From the NCBI GenBank assembly GCA_964374115.1, contig CAYJXK010000001.1, positions 54,828 through 118,827 of the forward strand: a DNA stretch of 64,000 bases, read 5' to 3'. Positions 49,984 through 56,976 of this stretch are shown piece after piece (positions within the stretch are counted from its first letter, which is position 1; every line of letters starts with the position of its first letter). The DNA is from CAYJXK01 sp964374115. Its GTDB lineage: Bacteria; Patescibacteriota; Patescibacteriia; Magasanikbacterales; UBA922. Under the pieces are notes generated by a model. It was not told the origin of the DNA. It was given only the letters and a program-made list of their open reading frames with translations, and ran no database searches. The translations under genes were made by a program, and so were the position numbers.

Positions 49984-51261
49984 AATTCATTTAAATTAAA
50001 AGAGGATTTGTTTAAGTATGACGCATTATTTGAGGCTGGCCAATATACAGAATTACGTGATATTCACATATATTTAATGAATCAACGCAGTGAATTGCTC
50101 CAACATGATGAGCATGATGAATATACAGATCAATTGGATACTAATATTAAATTGTTGGATGAACTTTTGGCAGTGTCATTCTCCAACATGGATGTAGGGT
50201 TAAGATTTGGAGAAAGAGGCGCTGTGGAGAAAGCAATTAAATGCTGGGAACAGTTTGATGGGATATATTATAATGATCCGGATATCAAAGAGAAAGTTAG
50301 GGGTGGGGTGGTTGAAGTTTCCCATAGGTTTACCCGTCAGAGCTTTGAACAGTTAAGGAAAAATTGTTCGCCTTCGTGGCAAGGAGTGTTTGATGGGATT
50401 CCTAAGCAGTGGGAAGAAATAAATAAGTTAAAAAGACAATTAACTAAAGCTGAGGCTGGTGACGATGATACACATTCGGAAGAAATGAGAGCACGAGTGA
50501 GGCAAGCTCAAGAAGAGCTTAAAGCCATGGTTAGAGAGATAGTTCAATTAGCAACTTCGGCAGAGTCATATACGTTAGACAAACCCGGGCATGCTGGTGA
50601 TAAACGTGTTGCTCGTATTTTACTGAATTTTTTTCATAGTGCAAATCTAGAGACTGATGAATGGTCCGTTGATTTCGCCAAGTTAGTTCAGGAAGAATTT
50701 GCCGGTTATGGCGCTGATTTGGAAGCCAAATCAAAAGATAGTGCGGAAACGCTTAAAGCCAGAATGACAATGTCGCCGGAATTGGCTGATGTAGTCGAGG
50801 ATGATATTTTTGTAAGGTTAAGTGATGGCGGAATTGCCGTCGAGGAGCCGGATGCTTTATTGAAACATTTGAAAAGTCCAATCCAATCGCGAGGTTATCG
50901 AAGTGGCGATCGTATTCCTACCCAAGTAGAAGCCGAAATAACAAGATTGTCCGGAGTAGAAAGAATTTTAGGTGGTTATTTATCAGAATATTCCGCAATG
51001 AAAGAACAAGCACAAAAGTTGGAAGCCGCGGCCAAGGGTCTATTTAAGGGTAAACAAAAAGACCAATTGCATACTTTTTATGTGGAGGCTGTTAGAAAAT
51101 TAAATAGTAACCTTGTAATAAGAAACGGAGAAACAATGTCGGTTGGTACTATTAAAGAATATCCAACAGTGTTTGCTCGGCTCGTGTCTCAAAGGGAAAA
51201 GGAAGCCGGTGAGAGAATGGAAAAATTGCGGGCGGCTCAAAAAAAAATTAAGAGAAATTAA
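49972..51261 (+). CDS. 3' fragment of the interrupted gene
   Basis: About 426 native residues from NSFKLKEDLFKYDALFEAG to AAQKKIKRN. The only early in-frame start is a TTG at 49972 inside the right IS hairpin, so expression is doubtful. The sequence is hydrophilic, with helical stretches (TDQLDTNIKLLDELLAVSFSN), a short basic patch (GYRSGDRIPTQVEAEI) and no transmembrane or enzymatic motif. The stop at 51261 follows a nine-A run; the +1 frame continues in protein-like sequence to 51367. Confidence 0.6.
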   Translation: MLRGNSFKLKEDLFKYDALFEAGQYTELRDIHIYLMNQRSELLQHDEHDEYTDQLDTNIKLLDELLAVSFSNMDVGLRFGERGAVEKAIKCWEQFDGIYYNDPDIKEKVRGGVVEVSHRFTRQSFEQLRKNCSPSWQGVFDGIPKQWEEINKLKRQLTKAEAGDDDTHSEEMRARVRQAQEELKAMVREIVQLATSAESYTLDKPGHAGDKRVARILLNFFHSANLETDEWSVDFAKLVQEEFAGYGADLEAKSKDSAETLKARMTMSPELADVVEDDIFVRLSDGGIAVEEPDALLKHLKSPIQSRGYRSGDRIPTQVEAEITRLSGVERILGGYLSEYSAMKEQAQKLEAAAKGLFKGKQKDQLHTFYVEAVRKLNSNLVIRNGETMSVGTIKEYPTVFARLVSQREKEAGERMEKLRAAQKKIKRN

Positions 51262-51359
51262 TGGAATTATTACAGATGGTCAAAGAGACGCAGATTATAG
51301 AAAATATTATGATACTAAGGCAAATTTGGAGTATTATTGCGGTTTTGCTGAAAAAATGA

Positions 51360-51656
51360 AAGAATAATCAGCGGCGGCGCGCCAGTGTACTGGCACGAAA
51401 AAATGCCGTTCGCCAAAAGAAAGCCCACCAATTTTTCAAAATTATAATTATCAGCGGGCGGAGCCCCCCAGACCGCTCCAATTAAAAATTGTTTTCAAAA
51501 AAGGTTCGTATTTCGTTTGCGTCTCATCTCAGTTGAGATATTGAGTTTGCCGTATTGCGTTCCAAATGTGATCGTCTTGAAAGTCGATTGGAGCAGATCA
51601 TAACATAACTCGATCTTCACGTTGCTTTATAAAGATTCAGCCGTGGATAACTCTCC
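51360..51656. other. Spacer before the rplJ promoter, no gene seen
   Basis: About 300 bases with no plausible ORF. It contains a palindrome ATCTCAGTTGAGAT (51526-51539), a GC-rich patch (GCGGCGGCGCGCC) and AT-rich stretches with loosely complementary sequence (CAATTTTTC; GAAAACAATTTTT). I can give no function to it. Confidence 0.5.
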
Positions 51657-51685
51657 TTGACACCTCTTCCTTCTTCATATATCCT
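51657..51685 (+). promoter_or_regulatory. rplJ-rplL promoter
   Basis: Consensus TTGACA (51657-51662), 17-base spacer and TATCCT (51680-51685), directly before the L10 leader; transcription would start near 51692. Confidence 0.65.
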
Positions 51686-51692
51686 GTCCCCA

Positions 51693-51822
51693 TCACCGCA
51701 GACAGTAGCCCCCTGATGTCTATCGGGGTTAAACACGCTACCGAGGTTGATCAAAAGGCGCATCGTCGCGTCTTTCAGGTCGAACAACCAAGAGTCTCTG
51801 TGGGAAACCACAGATTTTATTT
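51693..51822 (+). promoter_or_regulatory. Ribosomal protein L10 leader (autoregulatory RNA)
   Basis: The region contains CACCGCAGACAGTAG, a GC-rich helix (CCCC...GGGG around TGATGTCTAT), then CACGCTACCGAGG, matching the kink-turn-containing L10 leader in which L10(L12)n binds its own mRNA. It is followed by a hairpin CTGTGG-GAAA-CCACAG (51798-51813) and ATTTTATTT just before the rplJ ATG, which may serve as terminator or translation block. Confidence 0.85.
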
Positions 51823-52344
51823 ATGTCAAAAACACGCGAACAAAAAATACTGATTGTTGATGATCTCGCGACCAAGTTCAACACAGCCAAATCGGTTGTG
51901 TTTGCCAGTTTCTCGGGTCTCAAGATGAATGAAATAGATGAGATTCGGTCGAGATGCAAAAAACAACAGATGGCTTATGTGGTCGGCAAAAAAACACTTC
52001 TGAAGCGCGCGATAGAAAAAACAGGCACGCCAGTGAATGCGGATGAATTTGATGGTGGCGTCTCTCTTATATTTGGATTCGAAGATGAGATGGGTCCAAT
52101 CCAAGTGGTTGCGCCATTTGCCAAAGCGCATGGAGTGGTCAAAATTTTTGGCGGTATTTTTAGTGGAGCCTTTATCGCATCATCTCAGGTGCTGATACTC
52201 GCGGCCCTCCCGACCAAACAGCAACTGTTGGGTCAACTGGCCGGCACACTCCAGGCGCCTGTGTTTGGATTTGTCAACGTTTTGGCCGGCAATATCCGAG
52301 GATTGGTGATGGCGCTTGGCGCGATTAAAGAACAAAAAGTTTAA
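51823..52344 (+). CDS. rplJ: Ribosomal protein L10 (uL10)
   Basis: A 173-residue L10 that forms the base of the L7/L12 stalk. The N-terminal rRNA-binding domain is clear (VVFASFSGLKMNEIDEIRSRCKKQ, YVVGKKTLLKRAIEKTG), and the C-terminal helix that carries L12 dimers is GQLAGTLQAPVFGFVNVLAGNIRGL. The ATG at 51823 follows the L10 leader; rplL follows 21 bases after the stop. Confidence 0.97.
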   Translation: MSKTREQKILIVDDLATKFNTAKSVVFASFSGLKMNEIDEIRSRCKKQQMAYVVGKKTLLKRAIEKTGTPVNADEFDGGVSLIFGFEDEMGPIQVVAPFAKAHGVVKIFGGIFSGAFIASSQVLILAALPTKQQLLGQLAGTLQAPVFGFVNVLAGNIRGLVMALGAIKEQKV

Positions 52345-52365
52345 GTCTTTTCATTGCTATACAAT

Positions 52366-52773
52366 ATGGAAGAAAAAATACCAGTTGAGGTCCCGGAAAA
52401 ATTCAAAGCGCTCGTCAGTGAAATAGAAAAAATGTCTGTCCTTGATCTGTCTGAACTCATCAAGGTTCTCGAAGATACATTTGGTGTTTCTGCCGCGGTT
52501 CCGACAATGACGGTGGCAGCTGGACCCGTCTCCGCTGAAGTTACAGCGGGCGCGGAGGAGAAAACAGAATTCACGGTCGAGCTTACCGAGGCAGGCGCAA
52601 ACAAGATCGCGGTGATCAAGGCGGTCAAAGAAGTGAGTGGGCTTGGTCTTGCCGATGCAAAAGCGCTGGTTGATGGCGCGCCAAAAGTGATCAAAGAAGC
52701 CATGAAAAAAGAAGAAGCGGAAATAATGAAGGCAAAGATTGAAGCGGCAGGTGGAAAAGTGGCGCTGAAGTAA
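52366..52773 (+). CDS. rplL: Ribosomal protein L7/L12 (bL12)
   Basis: A 135-residue L7/L12. An N-terminal dimerisation domain ([19 protein letters not shown]), an Ala-rich hinge and the globular C-terminal domain that recruits translation factors ([39 protein letters not shown]). The ATG at 52366 (MEEKIPVEV) is chosen over an in-frame start 12 bases upstream. It is the last gene of the operon; a terminator follows. Confidence 0.97.
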   Translation: MEEKIPVEVPEKFKALVSEIEKMSVLDLSELIKVLEDTFGVSAAVPTMTVAAGPVSAEVTAGAEEKTEFTVELTEAGANKIAVIKAVKEVSGLGLADAKALVDGAPKVIKEAMKKEEAEIMKAKIEAAGGKVALK

Positions 52774-52817
52774 ACACTGCAACACGACAATACATCACTA
52801 CACCAACACATGAAATT

Positions 52818-52848
52818 AAAATAACCCTGCCAGTAGTGGGGTTATTTT
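52818..52848 (+). terminator. rplJ-rplL terminator
   Basis: AAAATAACCC/GGGTTATTTT stem with a 10-base loop and trailing T; works on both strands and also lies downstream of the convergent gene at 52885. Confidence 0.8.
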
Positions 52849-52884
52849 ATGATCTCGTGTTGTCGCGCTGTTGTGCAAAAATGG

Positions 52885-55125
52885 TCAGATCCCAAATGAA
52901 TACACAATATCATCATCGAGCACGTATATTGTTTTTTCTGCTTCATCTACCAGCATTCCTGTCGGCGCTTTCCACACATCGGCAGTGTATTGTCGAACGA
53001 GTTTGCCCTCTTTGGTGAGCCGGATCACGCGTTTGTTTTTTGCTTCGAGGATGTAGATAAAGTTCACGTCGTTGTAGGTCCAAATGTCCCCCGGATCTTC
53101 GAGAACCGGGTCAAGACCCTGCATTGAGAAGTCTTCTCGGATTCCTTTTGAAATTTTGAGCACCTCTCCATTTTTTTTGAGGAGATAGATATCTCCGTCA
53201 ATCGCAAACGCAGAAGCATTTCGGATATCAAGAGAAGCATCTTGTATCCACGGCGTTCCCTTGTCATAGCCGGTTTGAGTTTTTGAGTGACGGTAGATTT
53301 GGTTGTTGGCGGGATCGAGCGTATAGAGGCGTTGGTTGTAGAGCGCAAGATCCATAAGAGATGTATTGGCATTGGGAAATGAGACATCGGTGATCTGAAG
53401 CGCGGATGTATCAGCTCGATATTCTGCCATACGATTGTCTTTTCCAAAAAGCACTATCACGTCTTTCTCTTTCGGAGTATCTGCTTTTTCTATACCAGGG
53501 AGTAAGTCGCCGTTTTTTTCATCTATCTGTTTGGTCGTAGGGTCAATGGTATAGAATCGTGTATCCTCTTTGCCAAACGCGACAAGGGTCGAACCTAATC
53601 CACCAAGCCCGCGCGTGTCCGCATCTCCAAATTGCGCTTTGATGTTCACGATCACATTCGGAGATATACGGTCAATTTTTCGCAGTGTCATGAGTGTATC
53701 TTCTATAGAGGCCCGCAGTGATTTTTTTGTTTCTATTTGTTTTTTATTTTCTTCTGGCAATGTGGCGAGAATGGCAGAGGCCTCTTGGAGAAGAATCAAC
53801 GCTTGTGTTTGATCGTTGAAAATCAGCCGTTGCTCTGCTTCGGTTTTTTTCTCCTCAATCGAACGGATCAGCGTCTGGTACGCTGATGTTTTTGCTTCTC
53901 CGGCTTCTCGAATTTTCAAGAAGAGGATACTTCCAAGAAATATCGCGCCGAAAAGGATCGTACTCACGAGGAACACTTTGCTGAGGATCGAGAGGGATTG
54001 GAGCATGCGCATTTTTTGATCAAACCATGCCTGGATTTTGTCTCTCATGTCTTTGCGCCCATTGTTTTTATTGCTCACGAGAATGATGAAAACAATAGAC
54101 AATCTCCCCACTATAGTCATGAATTTTTTCAAAAGACCAACAAGCCCAATCGTGCCACTCACCAGCGCTCTGCCAAGCATCATGAGGATGGTATTACTAT
54201 AGGAACGTTTTGGCACCGTTTCGCGATACCGAATATTTGTTTCCATCATGCCGCGACGATGGATTTTTTCATCTAGCGCTTCTTTTTGAGCCTTTTCTTT
54301 TTTTTGTCCTAGATATGATCGCATCGTTTGTTTCATATTTCCGAGAAGCGGGGGAGAGAGTGTTTGCGCAGTTTTTTGTTGAGTGGAGAGGAAAGAATTG
54401 AGGGATGCGGCTGATCCTTGTTTGGTGGCAAGTGGCTGTTTGCCCGTTTTCGGAAACGCGCTTTTCGGGAGCACGGTAATCAAAATTCCGGCATACGAGA
54501 GTCCGTCGCCAATATCATGAAGCACACGTTGCGCATGTTCCGCGCTTTGTCGGGCTGTTCGTGATCCGAGCAATTTCGCGATCCGATCATACGAAAAAAC
54601 GTCTGTAACGCCTCTTGTCGCAAAACATACAATATCATTGATATTCAGACGGCCTTGCACGACAGATGAAAAAAGTGCGGGAGATGGAGAAGGTTCATCT
54701 CCATCGAGAATGGACATGCGCTCAAGTGAAGCGCCGGATTGATAAAAAACGAGTGCGTGCGCCGATCCGCGATGGGCGAGAGAGAGCGTTTGATTTCGAA
54801 GCGTGCCAAGGAGTATGTGAATCCCTCCGCGTCGGGTTTCAAGCATGTCGCTGTGTTTGCGGTTGATCATTTCGAGCGTGAGCTCGAACGCGTCTTTGTC
54901 GTCACCATCTTCTGTGCTGTAATATTCTGTTTCGATCGAATCAATCAGCTCTTGGACGGCTTCTACAATGTCGATAGATGGATTCGGAATTTCTGCAAGC
55001 GCAAAAAAATAGCCCTTTTCCATTTCTTCTTTTGTTCCAGGCTCAGTAATGTGGAGTAAAACATGCGATGCATCCGTTGCTTTTCCTTCAACAAAAAATT
55101 CTTGGATATCGAGGAGAGCGCTCAT
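52885..55125 (-). CDS. Membrane protein with PPM-like domain and beta-propeller, function unknown
   Basis: A 746-residue protein. Residues 1-230 resemble the PP2C/PPM fold in layout (AHRGSAHALVFYQSGA; NDIVCFATRGVTDVFSYDRI), but the Asp residues that bind the metal pair (GDGxG and DGxxD-type motifs) are not in place, so it is probably a pseudophosphatase. Two membrane helices lie at about 315-350 and 395-418 (KVFLVSTILFGAIFLGSILFL), followed by a coiled region (EEKKTEAEQRLIFNDQTQALIL) and a C-terminal NHL-like propeller from about 480 on (DLALYNQRLYTLDPANNQIYR, NFIYILEAKNKRVIRLTKEG). The layout suggests a signal sensor across the membrane. Confidence 0.7.
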   Translation of the reverse strand: MSALLDIQEFFVEGKATDASHVLLHITEPGTKEEMEKGYFFALAEIPNPSIDIVEAVQELIDSIETEYYSTEDGDDKDAFELTLEMINRKHSDMLETRRGGIHILLGTLRNQTLSLAHRGSAHALVFYQSGASLERMSILDGDEPSPSPALFSSVVQGRLNINDIVCFATRGVTDVFSYDRIAKLLGSRTARQSAEHAQRVLHDIGDGLSYAGILITVLPKSAFPKTGKQPLATKQGSAASLNSFLSTQQKTAQTLSPPLLGNMKQTMRSYLGQKKEKAQKEALDEKIHRRGMMETNIRYRETVPKRSYSNTILMMLGRALVSGTIGLVGLLKKFMTIVGRLSIVFIILVSNKNNGRKDMRDKIQAWFDQKMRMLQSLSILSKVFLVSTILFGAIFLGSILFLKIREAGEAKTSAYQTLIRSIEEKKTEAEQRLIFNDQTQALILLQEASAILATLPEENKKQIETKKSLRASIEDTLMTLRKIDRISPNVIVNIKAQFGDADTRGLGGLGSTLVAFGKEDTRFYTIDPTTKQIDEKNGDLLPGIEKADTPKEKDVIVLFGKDNRMAEYRADTSALQITDVSFPNANTSLMDLALYNQRLYTLDPANNQIYRHSKTQTGYDKGTPWIQDASLDIRNASAFAIDGDIYLLKKNGEVLKISKGIREDFSMQGLDPVLEDPGDIWTYNDVNFIYILEAKNKRVIRLTKEGKLVRQYTADVWKAPTGMLVDEAEKTIYVLDDDIVYSFGI

Positions 55126-55140
55126 AGACCAATGAGATGA

Positions 55141-55189
55141 GAATTTTCGCGTTTGCCTTTCTATAGAGAGACAAACGCGAACGTCCTAG
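55141..55189. repeat. R2-related mini-hairpin, copy 3
   Basis: GAATTTTCGCGTTTG (55141-55155) and the complementary CAAACGCGAA closing a 16-base loop, then CGTCCTA and ACAGATT. The ends match those of R2 copy 1 (GAATTTTCGCGTTTG; CAAACGCG, CGTCCTA, ACAGATT) without its inner part. It lies in a divergent spacer. Confidence 0.6.
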
Positions 55190-55263
55190 GTATAACAGAT
55201 TTTTGACTTTCGATTCGGTCCTTATTATACTATACGTCCACACGACTTTGCAATGGATATCCT

Positions 55264-55860
55264 ATGCTTGAACACCTTTTTGGTTCAAAAACCCGCCTCA
55301 AGCTTTTACGCGTTTTCTTCCGGCATCCGACGAACGTTTTCTTTGTTCGCGAACTCACACGGCTTCTTGACGCGCATATCAATGCGATCCGACGAGAACT
55401 CGAGCTCCTCGTGCAGTCAGGTATCATTACTGAAACAGAAAAACATGAGGCATCCGAGGAAGGGAAAGTCGGCGCCACGCTTCGAAAGTATTACGCGCTC
55501 AATAAAAAATCAGTTCTCTTCCCCGAGATGCATGCGCTTCTCCTAAAAGCGCATGTCCTCGGAGAAGAAGCGTTTGTGCGCACGCTGCAAGAAAAAGGTG
55601 GCCATATGCGTCTGCTCCTTCTCACAGGGCAGTTTACCGGAGATCATCGCGCATCTACGGATATTCTGATTGTTGGGGTGGCAAAGGCCATATCGCTTGC
55701 GCGCATTATCAGCCAATATGAAAAAGAATTTGGATTTGAAATTCGATATACGACCATGACCGAGGATGAGTTTTTTGATCGCAGAAACATGATGGACAAG
55801 TTTCTCTATTCACTGTTCGAAGCCGATCATGTGAAGGCAGTGAATGAGTTGGGAATATGA
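55264..55860 (+). CDS. Winged-helix protein with nucleotidyltransferase-like C-terminus
   Basis: A 198-residue protein. Residues 1-70 form a winged helix-turn-helix (TRLKLLRVFFRHPTNVFFVRE, LDAHINAIRRELELLVQSGI), like ArsR/MarR-type regulators. The second half contains LLLTGQFTGDHRASTDILIVGVA, which resembles the GSxxxSDxDLLVVG signature of minimal nucleotidyltransferases with substitutions (Gly-Asp and Thr-Asp). The combination is common in CPR and archaeal genomes, with unknown targets. tsaB-like follows with its ATG one base after the stop, so both are co-translated. Confidence 0.75.
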   Translation: MLEHLFGSKTRLKLLRVFFRHPTNVFFVRELTRLLDAHINAIRRELELLVQSGIITETEKHEASEEGKVGATLRKYYALNKKSVLFPEMHALLLKAHVLGEEAFVRTLQEKGGHMRLLLLTGQFTGDHRASTDILIVGVAKAISLARIISQYEKEFGFEIRYTTMTEDEFFDRRNMMDKFLYSLFEADHVKAVNELGI

Positions 55861-55861
55861 T

Positions 55862-56272
55862 ATGTACTTATTATTGAATCTTTCAGAAAAAAATATTATT
55901 CATCTCGCTCTCTTTCACTCCACAGCTCTCAAAGAAAAGCGAATAGAAGGAGCCAATCGAGAGCTTCTTTTTTGTATGGATGCGTTTTTGAAAGAGACAC
56001 AGTGCACAACTCGAGACATTCAGGGGATGATGGTCGTGGTTGGAGCAGGAGGATTTACGAGTACGCGCGTTTCAGTGATTGTTGCGAATACATTTGCGTA
56101 TATATATCAGATTCCGCTTCTCGCGATTGATATAGAGCAGGCGCGTGATCCACAGTCACTCATTGATACACTTTTGTGGCAACCAAAAGGGCAATACATT
56201 TTAGCCGCATATAGTGGGTTGCCACATACGGCTCACAAGTCAAGTGAAGAGATAGCGCGTAAAACAAAGTGA
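55862..56272 (+). CDS. tsaB: TsaB-like tRNA modification protein, short form
   Basis: A 136-residue protein with the N-terminal ASKHA half of TsaB: LLLNLSEKNIIHLALF, and GMMVVVGAGGFTSTRVSVIVANTFAYI, which corresponds to the GPGSFTGLRIGVA-like motif. TsaB is the scaffold partner of TsaD in threonylcarbamoyl-adenosine synthesis. The second half of usual TsaB (220-240 residues) is missing. The ATG at 55862 follows the wHTH gene stop. Ends at a terminator-like hairpin. Confidence 0.78.
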   Translation: MYLLLNLSEKNIIHLALFHSTALKEKRIEGANRELLFCMDAFLKETQCTTRDIQGMMVVVGAGGFTSTRVSVIVANTFAYIYQIPLLAIDIEQARDPQSLIDTLLWQPKGQYILAAYSGLPHTAHKSSEEIARKTK

Positions 56273-56298
56273 ACCCCGTGCGATGATCGCTCGGGGTT
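56272..56298. terminator. Terminator-like hairpin after tsaB
   Basis: GAACCCCG/CGGGGTTC arms with extra pairing (GCGAT/ATCGC) inside, followed on the plus strand by TTCTCCTTT. It separates tsaB from the convergent gene at 56356. Confidence 0.65.
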
Positions 56299-56355
56299 CT
56301 TCTCCTTTGTCTCTGTGTGTCATGCTGGACTGTTGTTAGGAAGTGCCGGATCCTC

Positions 56356-56862
56356 CTACAGAAAGTTGACGAACTTCTGGGCGAGGAATGGGGTCTGAGC
56401 CTCCCAGGCCAGCCCATCTTTCTGCGGGCTGATCAGGGTCCAGCGGCCAGACGTGAGCACGTATGGGAATGCTTGTTTGTGATGCGCTCCTCCGAGCATC
56501 ACGCCGGCGGGCATCGGCTCTCTCCCGAGCTCCTGGCACAGGGTCAGTCCGGCGCGAATCGTCGACGCATCCCACTGTTGATTGCGATAGTGCTTGATGG
56601 CATCGCGAATCATCTCTGTCGTCATGGAATCACCGAAACGGAACATCGCGAATCGGGCGAGAAACATGGGTCGATCCTGCGGCGTCAGTGAGGGGAACAC
56701 CGTCGGATCGAACAGGCGATTGTCCTCTCCATCCGCAAGCTGGAGTTTTTTTCTCACCGGCTCTATCAGACGCAATGCATCCGTGTGCCACGCGATCGTC
56801 GCTTGGGTCCACTTGCCGTCGGCGTTGAGCACCTCTTTGACGTCTACTGTCACAACAGCCAT
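56356..56862 (-). CDS. Cytosolic protein of unknown function, isolated cassette
   Basis: A 168-residue soluble protein from the ATG at 56862 (MAVVTVDVKEVLNADGKW), with a strong Shine-Dalgarno (GGAGGAG, three bases before). The sequence has FPSLTPQDRPMFLARFAMFRFG, DSMTTEMIRDAIKHYRNQQWD and PAGVMLGGAHHKQAFPYV. I recognise no family. It looks much more GC-rich than its neighbours and has its own promoter, like the genes at 18.7, 46.4 and 62.6 kb. A start six codons upstream (MPEEET) would put the Shine-Dalgarno inside the gene and is rejected. Confidence 0.65.
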   Translation of the reverse strand: MAVVTVDVKEVLNADGKWTQATIAWHTDALRLIEPVRKKLQLADGEDNRLFDPTVFPSLTPQDRPMFLARFAMFRFGDSMTTEMIRDAIKHYRNQQWDASTIRAGLTLCQELGREPMPAGVMLGGAHHKQAFPYVLTSGRWTLISPQKDGLAWEAQTPFLAQKFVNFL

Positions 56863-56898
56863 GGTCTCCTCCTCTGGCATGAGTAGTACAGTACCCCA

Positions 56899-56927
56899 TA
56901 AATATCATTTTTTTTAATCAACGTCAA
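56899..56927 (-). promoter_or_regulatory. Promoter of the gene at 56356
   Basis: On the minus strand TTGACG (56922-56927), 17-base spacer and TATTTA (56899-56904). Confidence 0.5.
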
Positions 56928-56976
56928 GGGGATGTACTGAACTCATCCTTAGATCTTGAGCAGGCTCTTACATATC

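Larger units (their letters stand above)
49095..51367 (+). pseudogene. Unknown coiled-coil gene broken by an IS element and a probable frameshift
   Basis: Removing bases 49425-49983 joins the codon ATT (49422-49424) to AAT (49984-49986) in frame, giving one ORF of about 535 codons to 51261 (reading NPNI|NSFKLKEDLF). Deleting one A from the run of nine at 51239-51247 would extend it by 36 residues (ending YYCGFAEKMKE) to a stop at 51367. The rebuilt protein is helical, rich in Glu, Lys and Gln, without membrane segments, and has no motif I know. Base composition is more AT-rich than the surrounding genes, suggesting transfer. It has its own strong promoter. Confidence 0.7.

Noticed and set aside
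51261..51359. 32-codon ORF starting ATGGAATTATTACAG
   Set aside because: The other frame of the same DNA is more protein-like and continues the upstream gene after one-base slippage.
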